64,000 bases of DNA from Phaeobacter piscinae (GCF_002407245.1 NZ_CP010681.1:1550001-1614000); one strand, 5' to 3'. Positions 55,053-64,000 are shown, numbered from the stretch's first letter. The notes: generated by a model not told the origin, from the sequence alone. Numbers and translations: made by a program.

Positions 55053-55985
55053 TTATCCTTGGGAATTGACTGGCTGCGCGGCTGCGCCGCCGTTGTTGAT
55101 GGCCCAGGTGGCGTTGGTCTTGATGCCACCCAGCGGGAAGAAATGCACATTGGTGATGTTGAAATCGGGGTTGGCAGCCTTGTGGGCGGCCAGCTCGGCG
55201 ATCACATCGGTCGGCTCATAGGGCAGCAGCAGTTTGGAGACATCCATCGCGCGCTTCTGCAGAACCTTCAACGAGGGGCCAACACCACAAGCGATGGCGA
55301 ATTTGATCAGCGTCTGCAGCTTGGCCGGACCGGCGATACCGATGTGGATCGGCAGGTCAACGCCAGCAGCCTTGATGCTGTCTGCCCATTCGATAATTGG
55401 CTTAGCCTCAAAAGCGAACTGCGTGGCCAGCGCCATTTTTGCGTCCGTCCGCTCAGAGAATTTCTGTTTCCACAGAAGCGCATCAGAGACGTTCTTCATG
55501 CCGCCGTCGGGGTCGATATCCTTGTTGCCCTCGGGGTGGCCCGCCACGTGCAGATTGCTGAAACCGGCCTTGTCAAATAGCCCGGTTTCCAAAAGCTGCA
55601 TGGAGCTGTCGAAGGCCCCATGCGGCTTGGCCACGCCGCCGGCCAGCAGCAGCGCCTGTTTGACATCAGCTTCGCCCTGATAGCGTGCGATCCAATCGGC
55701 CAGTGTCGCCTCATCCTGGATGATGCGGGCGGGGAAATGCGGCATCACCGGGAAACCCTCGGCGTTGATGCGCTTGGCGGTCTCCACCATCTCCTCAATT
55801 GGGGTGCCTTCGATATGGGCGATGTAGACGCGGGTGCCTGCGGGCAGCAGATCGCGGAAATTCTCGACTTTGGCGGCGGTGCGCGGCATCACCTCTATCG
55901 AGTAGTTTTCCAGAAAGGCCTCGACCTCGGGGCTGCTGGGCTGGACTGCGCCTGCATCGCGTTTCTTGAAGTTCAACAAAGCCAT
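55053..55985 (-). CDS. metF: 5,10-methylenetetrahydrofolate reductase
   Basis: A 310-residue MetF-type flavoprotein that makes 5-methyl-THF. It contains SIEVMPRTAAKVENFRDLLP, MPHFPARIIQDEATLADW, NLHVAGHPEGNKDIDPDGG and LGVDLPIHIGIAGPAKLQTL-like segments. It is diverged from E. coli MetF and typical of Roseobacters. The ATG at 55985 follows GGGAGGCCACG; a frame to 56021 would overlap the preceding gene. Three bases separate it from the methyltransferase gene, its likely partner in methionine synthesis. Confidence 0.87.
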   Translation of the reverse strand: MALLNFKKRDAGAVQPSSPEVEAFLENYSIEVMPRTAAKVENFRDLLPAGTRVYIAHIEGTPIEEMVETAKRINAEGFPVMPHFPARIIQDEATLADWIARYQGEADVKQALLLAGGVAKPHGAFDSSMQLLETGLFDKAGFSNLHVAGHPEGNKDIDPDGGMKNVSDALLWKQKFSERTDAKMALATQFAFEAKPIIEWADSIKAAGVDLPIHIGIAGPAKLQTLIKFAIACGVGPSLKVLQKRAMDVSKLLLPYEPTDVIAELAAHKAANPDFNITNVHFFPLGGIKTNATWAINNGGAAAQPVNSQG

Positions 55986-56011
55986 CGTGGCCTCCCATAA
56001 AGATGTCAGGC

Positions 56012-56308
56012 TTATGCCCATCCGTCGTTGGCGATCAGTGTCTTCAGACGGTCCTGATCATAATCCGCTTCCAGACGCTTGGCCTCGGCCTCTGCGATGT
56101 CTTCAGGCTCACCGTCCACCGCATAGGGTGCTGCCTTGCGCCACTCTGCGAGATAGGCATCGGCGTCCTTTGCATTCACCTTCATGGCGGCGCGGTCGAT
56201 GGCTTGTTCAAACCGCTCTTCCAGTTGGCGTTTTGCCCCGCGGCGGCCTTTGCCGACGATGATCTGAGCGGGGATGTCGCGCCAGTATACGATGGTGACG
56301 TCGGGCAT
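56012..56308 (-). CDS. Conserved 98-residue 'virulence factor' family protein
   Basis: A small protein (start MPDVTIVYWRDIPAQIIVGK) with a basic middle (GKGRRGAKRQLEERFEQAID) and a helical, acidic C-terminus. It resembles the Virulence_fact family found next to one-carbon genes in alphaproteobacteria; the name is historical and no function is known. It heads the operon, 26 bp before metF. No cysteines, no signal peptide and no membrane segment are present. Confidence 0.8.
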   Translation of the reverse strand: MPDVTIVYWRDIPAQIIVGKGRRGAKRQLEERFEQAIDRAAMKVNAKDADAYLAEWRKAAPYAVDGEPEDIAEAEAKRLEADYDQDRLKTLIANDGWA

Positions 56309-56632
56309 TGCCTTGGCTTCCTTTGCGTCTGTGTAAATGCGTTTCTAGTGTGGCATCGCCGGGCGCGTTCGTCGGATTTCGACCTGACATTGGTTCTGAG
56401 CGACCTTTTTCCGGGTCGCTTCTGGATAACAACGCGGCCCGGCGCTGGCTACTGCGTGGCTCCCTCATAATATTCAACAGCTTTATGAATTTGACCGGCA
56501 AAGCGTTCAAAACCGTTCAAAAAACGTCAATTCGCGTGACTGCAAATCGTCATTGGGGCGCTCGGCCCATCTTGCACGCAGCGATGTGCCCACATATGCT
56601 TGGATCAACACGATTATCGGAGGGCGTGAATC
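56309..56632. other. Divergent intergenic region before metF operon and ppx
   Basis: About 325 bp with promoters presumed for both sides. A hairpin AGCGACC (56399-56405) with GGTCGCT (56414-56420) lies in the leader of the one-carbon operon. No cobalamin, SAM, SAH or THF riboswitch was recognised by eye. Confidence 0.5.
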
Positions 56633-57745
56633 ATGGCGCCCAGGCGTTCCAAAGGTGCGGGCGCATTTCCCCGAGCGGTAGAGAGCCCTGCACCGGCCCG
56701 CCCAGATCCTGATGCGCTCTATGCGGCGCTCGATCTGGGAACAAATAGCTGCCGGATGCTGATTGCCCAACCCAAGGGCAGCGGCTTTCATGTGGTGGAC
56801 AGCTTCTCAAAGTCGGTGCAACTGGGCGCCGGTTTGGAGCGGACCGGGCGTTTATCGCGCGCGTCCATGGCGCGCACCATTCAGGCGCTTCGGATTTGTC
56901 AGCAGAAACTGAAGCGCAACCGCGTCAAACGGATGCGGCTGGTAGCGACCGAGGCCTGTCGCCGTGCCAAGAATGCGCGTGAGTTCATTCGCCAGGTGCG
57001 CCGCGAGACCGGCCTGACGCTGGAGATTATCCAACCAGAGGAAGAAGCGCGTCTGGCGGTGATCTCCTGTGCGCCATTGGTGTCGACCAAGACGGATCAG
57101 TTGCTGGTGGTCGATATCGGTGGTGGCTCTACCGAATTGGTCTGGATTGACATTTCTTCGATCCCGCGACGTGATCGCCCTTCGGCGATTATGCGGCTCC
57201 ATGCGGGGTTTCACCCGGCAGAGAGCCCCTTCCCCGCCGCCAAGGTGGTGGACTGGATCTCCGTCCCTCTGGGGGTGGCGACGCTGCGCGATCAGTTCCA
57301 CGATGTCGAAGACGACGCCGCACGGTTTGCGCTGATGAGCTGGTTTTTTGAGGAAAACCTTGCGGATTTTGCCCCCTATAAGGATGAGCAGACCCGGCAG
57401 GGGTTTCAGATCGTCGGAACCTCCGGCACGGTGACAACCGTTGCCGCCTCCCATCTGGGGCTGAAGCGGTACGACCGGACCAAGGTGGACGGGCTGCGGA
57501 TGACCAGCGATCAGATTGACAAGGTGATCCGCTCTTATCTAGAACTCGGCCCTCAAGGGCGCCGCAGTGACCCGCGCATTGGCGAGGACCGTCAGGCGCT
57601 GATCATGTCCGGTGCGGCAATTCTGCAGGCCTTGTTGCGGTGCTGGCCGACAGATCGCCTGTCGGTGGCGGACCGGGGCCTGCGCGAAGGTCTGCTTTAT
57701 GCACAGATGAGCGCCGATGGCGTGTTGGAAGACGGGCCGTTCTAA
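56633..57745 (+). CDS. ppx: Ppx/GppA-family exopolyphosphatase or (p)ppGpp phosphatase
   Basis: A 370-residue ASKHA-fold phosphatase. Marks are [38 protein letters not shown], the ATP/Mg site [14 protein letters not shown] and [17 protein letters not shown]. The C-terminal HD-like extension of E. coli Ppx is missing, as in many short alphaproteobacterial versions, so polyphosphate versus pppGpp preference is open. Together with the pst genes in this window it connects to phosphate storage, though not physically. rlmE follows after 68 bp. Confidence 0.9.
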   Translation: MAPRRSKGAGAFPRAVESPAPARPDPDALYAALDLGTNSCRMLIAQPKGSGFHVVDSFSKSVQLGAGLERTGRLSRASMARTIQALRICQQKLKRNRVKRMRLVATEACRRAKNAREFIRQVRRETGLTLEIIQPEEEARLAVISCAPLVSTKTDQLLVVDIGGGSTELVWIDISSIPRRDRPSAIMRLHAGFHPAESPFPAAKVVDWISVPLGVATLRDQFHDVEDDAARFALMSWFFEENLADFAPYKDEQTRQGFQIVGTSGTVTTVAASHLGLKRYDRTKVDGLRMTSDQIDKVIRSYLELGPQGRRSDPRIGEDRQALIMSGAAILQALLRCWPTDRLSVADRGLREGLLYAQMSADGVLEDGPF

Positions 57746-57813
57746 GGGCCCACAGAAATGATGCGTTCGACAACAGGTCCACTTGGGACCTCGGGCGACA
57801 AGGAACAGCGGAT

Positions 57814-58569
57814 ATGGCAAAAACACCCACGGGAAAAACACCCACTGGCAAAAACACCTCCGGGCGCGGGCAGCGTGATCTGAAGGTCAAGGTGAAGACC
57901 GCCCGTGGGCGCAAGCTCAGCTCAACCCGCTGGTTACAGCGGCAGTTAAACGACCCTTATGTGAAGCGTGCGCAGGCCGAAGGCTATCGTGGGCGCGCGG
58001 CTTACAAGATCATGGAAGTCGACGATAAATTTCGGTTTCTCATCAACGGCGCGCGGGTGGTTGACCTCGGTTGTGCGCCGGGTGGCTGGGCACAGGTCGC
58101 GGTCAAGCGGATCAACGCCTTGGGTGAAAAACCGGGTAAGGCGGTAGGCCGTATCATTGGCGTCGATCTGCAAGAGGTGGAACCGCTGCCCGGTGCCGAA
58201 TTCCATCAACTGGATTTCATGGATGACGGTGCCGACGACAAAGTCAAAGAGTGGCTGGGCGGTAAGGCAGATGTGGTGATGTCAGATATGGCCGCGGCCA
58301 GCTCCGGTCACAAACAGACCGATCACCTGCGGATCATCTCCCTCTGCGAGACGGCAGCTTACTTTGCCTTCGATGTGCTTGAGGATGGCGGGACGTTTGT
58401 TGCGAAGGTGCTTGCCGGTGGCGCGGAGGGCGAGTTGCAGAAACTGCTGAAGCAGAAATTCACCAAAGTCTACCATGTCAAACCGCCGTCTTCGCGGTCC
58501 GATAGCTCCGAAAAATTCGTGGTTGCCACCGGTTTTCGCGGCGATGCATCAGAAGCTGCGGAAGACTAA
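57814..58569 (+). CDS. rlmE: 23S rRNA (uridine-2552 2'-O)-methyltransferase RlmE (FtsJ)
   Basis: A 251-residue Rossmann methyltransferase. The SAM site is [15 protein letters not shown] (82-96), with [29 protein letters not shown] and [14 protein letters not shown] completing the K-D-K-E pattern. It methylates U2552 in the A-loop late in 50S assembly. The N-terminal 25 residues are a repetitive basic tail ([16 protein letters not shown]) longer than in E. coli RlmE. The ATG at 57814 has AAGGA nine bases upstream; longer frames overlap ppx. Confidence 0.94.
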   Translation: MAKTPTGKTPTGKNTSGRGQRDLKVKVKTARGRKLSSTRWLQRQLNDPYVKRAQAEGYRGRAAYKIMEVDDKFRFLINGARVVDLGCAPGGWAQVAVKRINALGEKPGKAVGRIIGVDLQEVEPLPGAEFHQLDFMDDGADDKVKEWLGGKADVVMSDMAAASSGHKQTDHLRIISLCETAAYFAFDVLEDGGTFVAKVLAGGAEGELQKLLKQKFTKVYHVKPPSSRSDSSEKFVVATGFRGDASEAAED

Positions 58570-58989
58570 CGCCAGTTAGACGTGTTTCGGGTGGGGTAAT
58601 GACCCCTGCCCCGGTGGTAGTCAGATCAGCGCGGCGCCACACTGCCAAAGGAGCGAAGCGCCATCGTCTGCAGGGCGAGCGTTTCCAGCGAAGTGCCTTC
58701 AGCACGCAGGGTCACACGAGGCATGTCCACACGCCTGGACGGCGTGCCCCCCATGCGGCGCGCAAGCAAGCGCTGGACCAATGGGCGGGCTGGAAATTTG
58801 TTTTGCAAAAAACGCATCTGATCCTCATACCATATGAGCTGTCGTGGCTTGTATGATCTGAGGATAGATAGATCACTGGGTCGTGATCGTGACCCAATTA
58901 TGGCAAGACTGCCTTATTGTTGCAATTTGCGAAACAATTATGGCCAACGCGGCATGCTTGCGACTCGCCTAGTGACCCGCACTTTATCT
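58570..58989. other. Interval between rlmE and the BrkB-type gene
   Basis: About 420 bp that holds the small - strand frame described separately (58626-58817) and a short inverted repeat TGGGTC/GACCCA (58877-58882 and 58891-58896). No clear terminator after rlmE was found. Confidence 0.4.
58626..58817 (-). CDS. Possible small hypothetical protein, 63 residues
   Basis: ATG with GAGG five bases upstream, natural codon use (CTG, CAG, GCG, CGC rich) and a basic product (MRFLQNKFPARPLVQRLLAR at the start). No family is recognised, no signal peptide or membrane segment is seen. The opposite strand also has an 85-codon frame, with poorer codon use. It may be a genuine short gene or chance. Confidence 0.4.
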   Translation of the reverse strand: MRFLQNKFPARPLVQRLLARRMGGTPSRRVDMPRVTLRAEGTSLETLALQTMALRSFGSVAPR

Positions 58990-59841
58990 TCAGGATGTCG
59001 GATGCAGTAGCACGCCGTTCAGCTCCGCTCCGAGGATCAAAATGGCAGAATTGAGATAGAGAAAGATCAGCGCCGCCATAGCTCCGGCAAGGCCGGCATA
59101 GGTGGCCGAATAGGCCGCAAAACTGCTGATGTAGATGGCGAAAGCCAGTCCCGCCGCCCACCACAGTACCACTGTCAATATCACTCCGGGCAATACCTGT
59201 GTAAACCGGTGGCGCTTTGCCGGGAGCAGCATGTGAAATGCAAATACCGCAATTAGCGGCACAGCGGCCACCAATATGCCATTAAGCCCGCTTTCCCAGT
59301 TGCGGGCGAGTGGAACCTGCGGAAAGAAACTGGCCAGATGGCGTGCATAGAGCGGTAGAATAAGTTCAAACACCGCCGCCGCCATAATGCCCGCGCCGCC
59401 GAGGATCACCAGGCCGATGCACAGGCCACGGGTTTTCCAGAATGGCCTGTGGTCCCGTTCATGATAGGCCTGAACCATCGCCAACCGCACCGCATCGACC
59501 CCGTTTGAGGCAAAGTAGATCGCAATCACACCCCCCAATGTCACCACCCCCGTCGAGGAGGTCGCCAGGACGGAATAAACCTCGCGCACAATCGGATCAG
59601 AGACGCTTTCAGGCCATGAGCCGAAAACCAGTTCGACCAAGTTCTTCAGGTCAATCGCCTCGGAGAACGACCCTGCCACCGCACCAGTCAGCGCCACCGT
59701 GAACAGAATGAACGGAAACAGGGCCAGCATGAGTGACATGGCGATATGACTGCTCAGCACCCAGCCGTTCTTGTCGTTGAACCGCTTTGCGGCCAGATAC
59801 AAGGCATAGGCGCCGGGCTTGACATAGGGACGGATGTTCAT
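58990..59841 (-). CDS. YihY/BrkB-family inner-membrane protein
   Basis: A 283-residue protein (from the ATG at 59841) with six hydrophobic segments. Family marks are LAAKRFNDKNGWVLSSHIAM, LFPFILFTVALTG and the final ATYAGLAGAMAALIFLYLNS followed by ILILGAELNG. It was once called ribonuclease BN, which was an error. The function of YihY proteins is unknown. The start could also be M42 of the longer frame (59856); neither has a strong ribosome-binding site. It diverges from the cardiolipin synthase gene. Confidence 0.87.
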   Translation of the reverse strand: MNIRPYVKPGAYALYLAAKRFNDKNGWVLSSHIAMSLMLALFPFILFTVALTGAVAGSFSEAIDLKNLVELVFGSWPESVSDPIVREVYSVLATSSTGVVTLGGVIAIYFASNGVDAVRLAMVQAYHERDHRPFWKTRGLCIGLVILGGAGIMAAAVFELILPLYARHLASFFPQVPLARNWESGLNGILVAAVPLIAVFAFHMLLPAKRHRFTQVLPGVILTVVLWWAAGLAFAIYISSFAAYSATYAGLAGAMAALIFLYLNSAILILGAELNGVLLHPTS

Positions 59842-59954
59842 GGGAAACGGTCTCATAGCTTGGATCGAAAAACCAGCCCTTTCAGAGAGATATGGCCAAA
59901 CCAATCCACCAGATGTAGGGTCGAGCTCAAGATGAGCCATAGGATAGCATTGAG

Positions 59955-61373
59955 ATGTTTGAGGTCGTTTTAAGCACATCTGGGCTGCTGTTGATGTGGG
60001 GGCTTGCAGGGCTTGCCTCTCTCAAGGCGGCGCGCACGGCCCGCACACCTCAGGGCGCTATTGGCTGGGTGGTGTTTCTACTGTCAGCGCCGCTGCTGGC
60101 GCTGCCACTGTTTTTCTTTTTCGGGCAGCGCAAATTCTCCAGCTACCGTGCGACACGGCGGGAGGCGGAACGGGTGCTTAATGCGCTGCGCGTCTATTCC
60201 ACCCGTTATACTCAGGACCGAGATCAACTTGCAGTGAATCAGGCGCCCTTCGAACAGCTTGCCGGATATCCGGTCTGTCGGGGCAACAGCTTCGAGCTGC
60301 TGATCGACGGCACCGATATCAGCGATGCCATCATCGAAGCCATTGATGTAGCTGAAGACTACGTGCTGGTTCACTTCTACATCGTGCGGGACGATCAGAT
60401 TGGCCAGCGGTTCAAATCGGCGCTTATCCGGGCGTCTTCTAGGGGTGTGGCCGTCTGGTTCATGACAGACGCGGTTGGCAGTCACGGGCTTTCACATCAA
60501 TACCGTGCGGATCTGGACGCGGCAGGTGTCAACCAGGTTGACCCCAGCACGCGGCCCGGCCCCAAACATCGCTTTCACCTCAACTTTCGAAACCACCGCA
60601 AGACAGTGATTGTCGATGGTCGGGTTGGTTTTACCGGTGGGATGAATATTGGTGATGAGTATATGGGTCGCGATCCCAAATTTGGCGACTGGCGCGATAC
60701 ACAGGTGCGGCTCAAAGGGCCTGTGGTCCAGCAATTGCAGCTTGGCTATGCCGAAGATTGGTTCTGGTTGACGGAGGATCCGATCCTTGACCTGCTGACT
60801 TGGGAGTGTGCGCCAGTGGCTGAGGGGGGGAAACCTGCACTGGTGGTCGAAACAGGCCCTGGCGACAACACCGTAAACGGCTCGATGTTGTATTTCTCTG
60901 CAATTACCGCTGCGCAGTCGCGGGTCTGGCTGTCATCGCCATATTTTGTGCCAGATCAGGATGTTGTGGCTGCGTTGAAAAACGCCGCCCTGCGCGGCGT
61001 TGATGTGCGCATCTTGTTGACGGATACTGTGGATCACTACGCCCCATGGCTAGCTGCTTACGCCTATTTCGACGACCTGCGCGACGTCGGCATCAAAATA
61101 TATCGGTATCAAGCCGGGTTTCTTCACCAGAAGGCGTTTGTGGTGGATGACAGCATTGCGGCGGTGGGTACGATGAACCTCGACAACCGGTCATTCCGGT
61201 TGAATTTCGAGAGCATGGCGCTGTGTTTTGATAGCGAGACCGCAGATCAGGTAGCCGACATGCTGGAGCAAGACATGGCGTCTGCGCGCCTTTTAACGAA
61301 AGCTCTGGAGGCGCAACCGCCGACAATCCGTTTTGGCGCGCCGGTTGCCCGTCTGCTGGCCCCTGTCCTTTAA
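59955..61373 (+). CDS. cls: Cardiolipin synthase (phospholipase D family)
   Basis: A 472-residue enzyme that joins two phosphatidylglycerol molecules to cardiolipin. Two N-terminal membrane segments (4-24, 34-56) are followed by two HKD motifs: NHRKTVIVDGRVGFTGGMN and LHQKAFVVDDSIAAVGTMN. The spacing and GPVVQQLQLGYAEDWFW are typical of ClsA. It acts at the inner membrane. Its start overlaps the upstream reach of the BrkB-type gene, so that gene's shorter start is favoured. Confidence 0.95.
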   Translation: MFEVVLSTSGLLLMWGLAGLASLKAARTARTPQGAIGWVVFLLSAPLLALPLFFFFGQRKFSSYRATRREAERVLNALRVYSTRYTQDRDQLAVNQAPFEQLAGYPVCRGNSFELLIDGTDISDAIIEAIDVAEDYVLVHFYIVRDDQIGQRFKSALIRASSRGVAVWFMTDAVGSHGLSHQYRADLDAAGVNQVDPSTRPGPKHRFHLNFRNHRKTVIVDGRVGFTGGMNIGDEYMGRDPKFGDWRDTQVRLKGPVVQQLQLGYAEDWFWLTEDPILDLLTWECAPVAEGGKPALVVETGPGDNTVNGSMLYFSAITAAQSRVWLSSPYFVPDQDVVAALKNAALRGVDVRILLTDTVDHYAPWLAAYAYFDDLRDVGIKIYRYQAGFLHQKAFVVDDSIAAVGTMNLDNRSFRLNFESMALCFDSETADQVADMLEQDMASARLLTKALEAQPPTIRFGAPVARLLAPVL

Positions 61374-61390
61374 ACTCAGACCGCGAACTC

Positions 61391-61840
61391 TTAGCGCTCG
61401 CTGACAGGCGCCGTATCTTCCAAGAGGAAGACTTCACGCAGGGCAGCGACCAGAAACGCCGTACTGATGCCAAAGGCAAAAAGACCCGTTACCGCACCAA
61501 AGGCCGCGAATATTCGCATTCCCTCGCCCAGAACGATATCGCCGTAGCCCAGCGTTGTATAAGTCGCGAGCGAAAAATAAATCGCGGTATTCCAATCACC
61601 TATGGCGCCGGAAAAGATCAGCGCCGTGGCCCAGATCCAGACCTGCAGGGTATGGGCAAAGACAATCAGGCCAATTGCCACCGCAAGTATAGCACTAATC
61701 TGCACAAAGTGCCGCCCGCGCTGCAGAACACCAAGTCGTTTGCGCAAGACATGAATACAGAGGACCAGCAATCCGGCTTCGACCACCAGACAAATACCAA
61801 GGTACAGGCTGCCTAGCAGCAGCTGTTGGATGAGTGTCAT
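61391..61840 (-). CDS. Small two-TM potassium channel protein
   Basis: A 149-residue membrane protein. Hydrophobic segments are at about 5-32, 47-75 and 110-138. A pore helix and selectivity filter are present in FSLATYTTLGYGDIVLGEG (TTLGYGD 95-101). There is no voltage-sensor arginine series and no RCK or cyclic-nucleotide domain, so it resembles the stand-alone ion_trans_2 channels. It probably tetramerises and conducts K+. It converges on cls with 17 bp between them. Confidence 0.9.
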   Translation of the reverse strand: MTLIQQLLLGSLYLGICLVVEAGLLVLCIHVLRKRLGVLQRGRHFVQISAILAVAIGLIVFAHTLQVWIWATALIFSGAIGDWNTAIYFSLATYTTLGYGDIVLGEGMRIFAAFGAVTGLFAFGISTAFLVAALREVFLLEDTAPVSER

Positions 61841-61936
61841 GAGCCCTGCCCCTCATACGCCGAGTTTCACGCGGTTGGCATCCGCATATCTTGCGACCGA
61901 GCCGGCCTAGATCGCGGCTTTGTGCAGTCTATTCAC

Positions 61937-62317
61937 TCAGCGTTGGGACATGCAATCGCGATAATGCTGCTTGACCAGTCGTTTGCGGCGCGCCTCTGGT
62001 GTATTGAAATAATCGTCACGATCCTCGGCCTCCGACCCACGACGGGATCCGGCGCTGCGGACCTTGCCATCCTGCACGCTGATACCAATACGGGCGGTGC
62101 CGGAGAACGTGATCCCGACGCGATCATTGCCCAGCCGCAGGTGATCGGTGGCATCACTGCGGGGTGCCCCTGCATAGGCCTCGGCCCGGCTGCGGCACTG
62201 CGCCTCGCGACTGGTGTTTCCTGTTTCCGCCAGAGCGGGCTGGCCCAGACAGAATGCCAGCATGGCCAGTGCGACAATTTCACAGCGGTGACGGGATGGC
62301 AGTGGGAGCAGCGACAT
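61937..62317 (-). CDS. Secreted hypothetical protein
   Basis: A 126-residue protein with a signal peptide (VALAMLAFCLGQPALA, then AET as the likely mature end). The mature part has two cysteines (AQCRSRAEAYAG and HYRDCMSQR) that could form a disulfide, a beta-rich middle (RVGITFSGTARIGISVQDGK) and a basic end (EARRKRLVKQH). No family is recognised. It diverges from the ABC exporter operon across about 190 bp. Confidence 0.7.
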   Translation of the reverse strand: MSLLPLPSRHRCEIVALAMLAFCLGQPALAETGNTSREAQCRSRAEAYAGAPRSDATDHLRLGNDRVGITFSGTARIGISVQDGKVRSAGSRRGSEAEDRDDYFNTPEARRKRLVKQHYRDCMSQR

Positions 62318-62504
62318 GGCAAAACCTGATTTAAGCAGCCCGCTAAAATGACATGGGCATTGCTCAAATGGGGGCTAGATCCCTTCGGGTCAATGCTGTG
62401 CAGTGTGCGGGCGCAGTCTATGTCGGCGGCAGGCTTCTGCGGCTCGGGGCTGAACAAAACATGAAGCAGATAAAAAATATGTGTTGTCAAAAGGTTGCGA
62501 AGTG

Positions 62505-63203
62505 ATGCTCATCATTGAGGACGTCAACAAGTCCTATCAAGGTCCCTCCGGTGATATTCCGGTTCTGAATGGGGTATCACTGCATCTGGCAGCCGGGCGC
62601 AGCCTGGCCCTGACCGGGGACAGCGGGTCAGGCAAAAGCACACTGCTCCATCTGGCGGCCGCTTTGGATCAGGCCGACAGCGGACGGATTATGGTGGATG
62701 GCATCTCCCTTGAAGGGTTGGATGATGCAGGACGTGCCGCCCTCAGGCGTCAGCAGGTCTCATTGGTGTTTCAGCAGTTCAATCTGGTTCCGGCTCTGAC
62801 CGTGGCGCAGAACATCAGCCTTCATGCCCGGCTGGCCGGGCGCGTTGATCCGGGTTGGATAGAGGCACTGACGGAGCGACTTGGACTGGCGGAGTATCAA
62901 GGGCGCTACCCGGAGCAGCTCTCCGGCGGACAACAACAGCGTGTTGCCATTGCGCGTGCGCTGGCCATGCGGCCAAAGCTGCTTCTCGCGGATGAGCCAA
63001 CGGGAAATCTGGACGAAGGTTCAAGTGCTTCGGTGATGGATCTTATGCTGGATCTGGTGCGCGAAACCGGTGCGGCCCTGTTGCTGGTGACACATTCGCA
63101 AGCCATTGCTGAACTGCTAGATCAGCGGCGTCATCTTAGCAAAGGGCGCCTGCGGGGCGATGGCTCATGCGACGGCAACCGCCTGCGCGAGGGCAAGGCG
63201 TGA
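62505..63203 (+). CDS. ABC transporter ATP-binding protein (LolD/MacB type)
   Basis: A 232-residue ATPase. Walker A is [15 protein letters not shown], the Q-loop [19 protein letters not shown] is typical of the MacB/LolD group, the signature is [17 protein letters not shown] and Walker B is [15 protein letters not shown]. The ATG at 62505 or a GTG at 62502 is possible. It overlaps the permease gene by 4 nt (GTGA). Such pairs move lipoproteins, fatty acids or lipids out of the inner membrane; the substrate is unknown. Confidence 0.92.
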   Translation: MLIIEDVNKSYQGPSGDIPVLNGVSLHLAAGRSLALTGDSGSGKSTLLHLAAALDQADSGRIMVDGISLEGLDDAGRAALRRQQVSLVFQQFNLVPALTVAQNISLHARLAGRVDPGWIEALTERLGLAEYQGRYPEQLSGGQQQRVAIARALAMRPKLLLADEPTGNLDEGSSASVMDLMLDLVRETGAALLLVTHSQAIAELLDQRRHLSKGRLRGDGSCDGNRLREGKA

Positions 63204-64000
63204 TCAGGGCCACATTCACGGCGATCCTGTCGCATTGGCGTCTGCATCCGCTGCAGCTGGCGATGCTGGTGACCGGCCTCGCGCTTGCCACGGCGCTCTG
63301 GTCTGCGGTGCAGGCCATCAACGCAGAAGCCCGCGCCAGCTATGCCGAGGCTGCGGCGCGTATATCCCCGTCGGGGCAGACATATCTGACACCTCAAGAT
63401 GGATATATCGAACTGGATCAATATGTTGCGCTACGACGTGAAGGTTGGCAACTGTCACCGGTGTTAATCGGAACACTTACAGAGGATACCGCCGAAGCGG
63501 GCGCGACAGATCTGGAAGTGATTGGGATAGATATCCTGTCGCATCCGATGATGGCCCGGCTGGCTGCGACGGACAGCTCCCCTGACGAAAGCGCGCAGGC
63601 GACGTTGACCCCTGCGGACCTGCTGCTGGCCCCCGGTCATCTGTTTGCGCATCCTGACAGTGATCTAGGTCCGCTGTTGCGCAGCCTGCCACCTGTGACA
63701 CGCACCACAGCGGTGCCGCGTGGGGTGGTGGTCGGCGATATCTCAACAGTCGCGCGCCTTCTGGGAAAGCCGTTTTTTATCAGCCGGTTGGTGATCCTTG
63801 ATGAGCAACCCATCGGCCTGCGCCCACTGGCAGAACTGGCCCCTCAGCTGCGCCTGAAAACGGCCTCCACCGGCGCGGATACCGCGCAGCTGACGCGGAG
63901 TTTCCACCTTAACCTCACCGCTTTTGGGCTGTTGTCCTTTGCGGTGGGGTTGTTCATCGTGCAGGGCACCATCGCGCTGGGGATTGAGCAGAGGCGAGGC
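63200..64000 (+). CDS. FtsX-like ABC transporter permease, truncated at the window end
   Basis: The GTG at 63200 opens a frame that stays open to the right edge (267 codons). A membrane segment at about residues 18-38 (LQLAMLVTGLALATALWSAV) is followed by a large periplasmic domain and the start of a second segment (FGLLSFAVGLFIVQGTI). This is the N-terminal half of an FtsX/MacB-type or YbbP-type permease. It is coupled to the ATPase by overlap. The C-terminal half lies outside the window. Confidence 0.88.
   Translation, partial: MIRATFTAILSHWRLHPLQLAMLVTGLALATALWSAVQAINAEARASYAEAAARISPSGQTYLTPQDGYIELDQYVALRREGWQLSPVLIGTLTEDTAEAGATDLEVIGIDILSHPMMARLAATDSSPDESAQATLTPADLLLAPGHLFAHPDSDLGPLLRSLPPVTRTTAVPRGVVVGDISTVARLLGKPFFISRLVILDEQPIGLRPLAELAPQLRLKTASTGADTAQLTRSFHLNLTAFGLLSFAVGLFIVQGTIALGIEQRRG

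Noticed and set aside
56309..56632. A cobalamin, SAM or THF riboswitch before the metF operon
   Set aside because: Only a simple hairpin is visible; the B12 box and the cores of SAM-II or SAM/SAH switches were not found by eye. A covariance-model search would settle this.

Overview
This 64 kb window is core chromosome of a marine alphaproteobacterium of the Rhodobacterales, Roseobacter group (Phaeobacter/Ruegeria-like). The inference rests on high GC content, the ChpT phosphorelay protein, a DUF3553 gene, ornithine-lipid genes olsBA beside rpsB-tsf, an IalB-family protein, an aroQ-luxR pair, an L21 protein with a C-terminal helix-hairpin-helix extension, and a metF/pterin-methyltransferase pair of the kind seen in Roseobacters with a split methionine synthase. 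The species is not determined. I see no insertion sequence, prophage, CRISPR array, integron or rRNA, and one tRNA.

Layout. 1-10.6 kb (mostly + strand): a truncated DUF2059 gene, rplU-rpmA, a GNAT acetyltransferase, obgE-proB-proA, chpT diverging from a DUF3553 gene, olsB-olsA, and rpsB-tsf. 11-13.5 kb (- strand): aroQ overlapping a LuxR-type regulator, then a quinone-oxidoreductase-like gene. 13.6-23.4 kb: a lipid or carboxylic-acid catabolic island with nitronate monooxygenase, an APH-fold kinase, IclR, enoyl-CoA hydratase, serine hydrolase, TesB, SDR, and glutaryl-CoA dehydrogenase with a divergent LysR. 23.5-31.1 kb (- strand): the phosphate regulon phoR-pstS-pstC-pstA-pstB-phoU-phoB with a three-unit PHO box before pstS. 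31.1-34.4 kb (- strand): yicC, gmk, gamma-carbonic anhydrase and a Cys/Met-type PLP enzyme.

34.6-45.2 kb: a PAS_5 protein, class II DAHP synthase, a divergent GlxA-type AraC regulator with an inverted repeat in its leader, a PQQ sugar dehydrogenase, and a five-gene branched-chain amino-acid ABC transporter. 45.3-53.3 kb: a HerA-like ATPase, a 540 bp gap with two orphan terminators (small-RNA candidates), ialB, then an envelope operon on the - strand (L,D-transpeptidase, LpxD-like acyltransferase, acyl carrier protein, ketoacyl synthase) with a divergent Tat-exported M15-like peptidase. 53.5-64 kb: tRNA-Arg(CCG), a one-carbon module (98-aa protein, metF, methyl-THF:corrinoid methyltransferase with an Arg/Gly tail), ppx-rlmE, a YihY/BrkB membrane protein, cardiolipin synthase, a small K+ channel, a secreted hypothetical protein, and the start of an ABC exporter operon cut by the window end.

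No gene set here is certainly an undescribed system. The best leads are the transpeptidase-LpxD-ACP-KAS operon, the two small-RNA candidates, the split methionine-synthase module with its 98-aa partner, the kinase-containing acyl-CoA island, the apparently soluble PhoR, and the repeated use of non-terminating hairpins after strongly expressed first genes (rpsB, pstS, the liv binding protein). All family calls were made by eye from protein motifs and context; no database search was possible.
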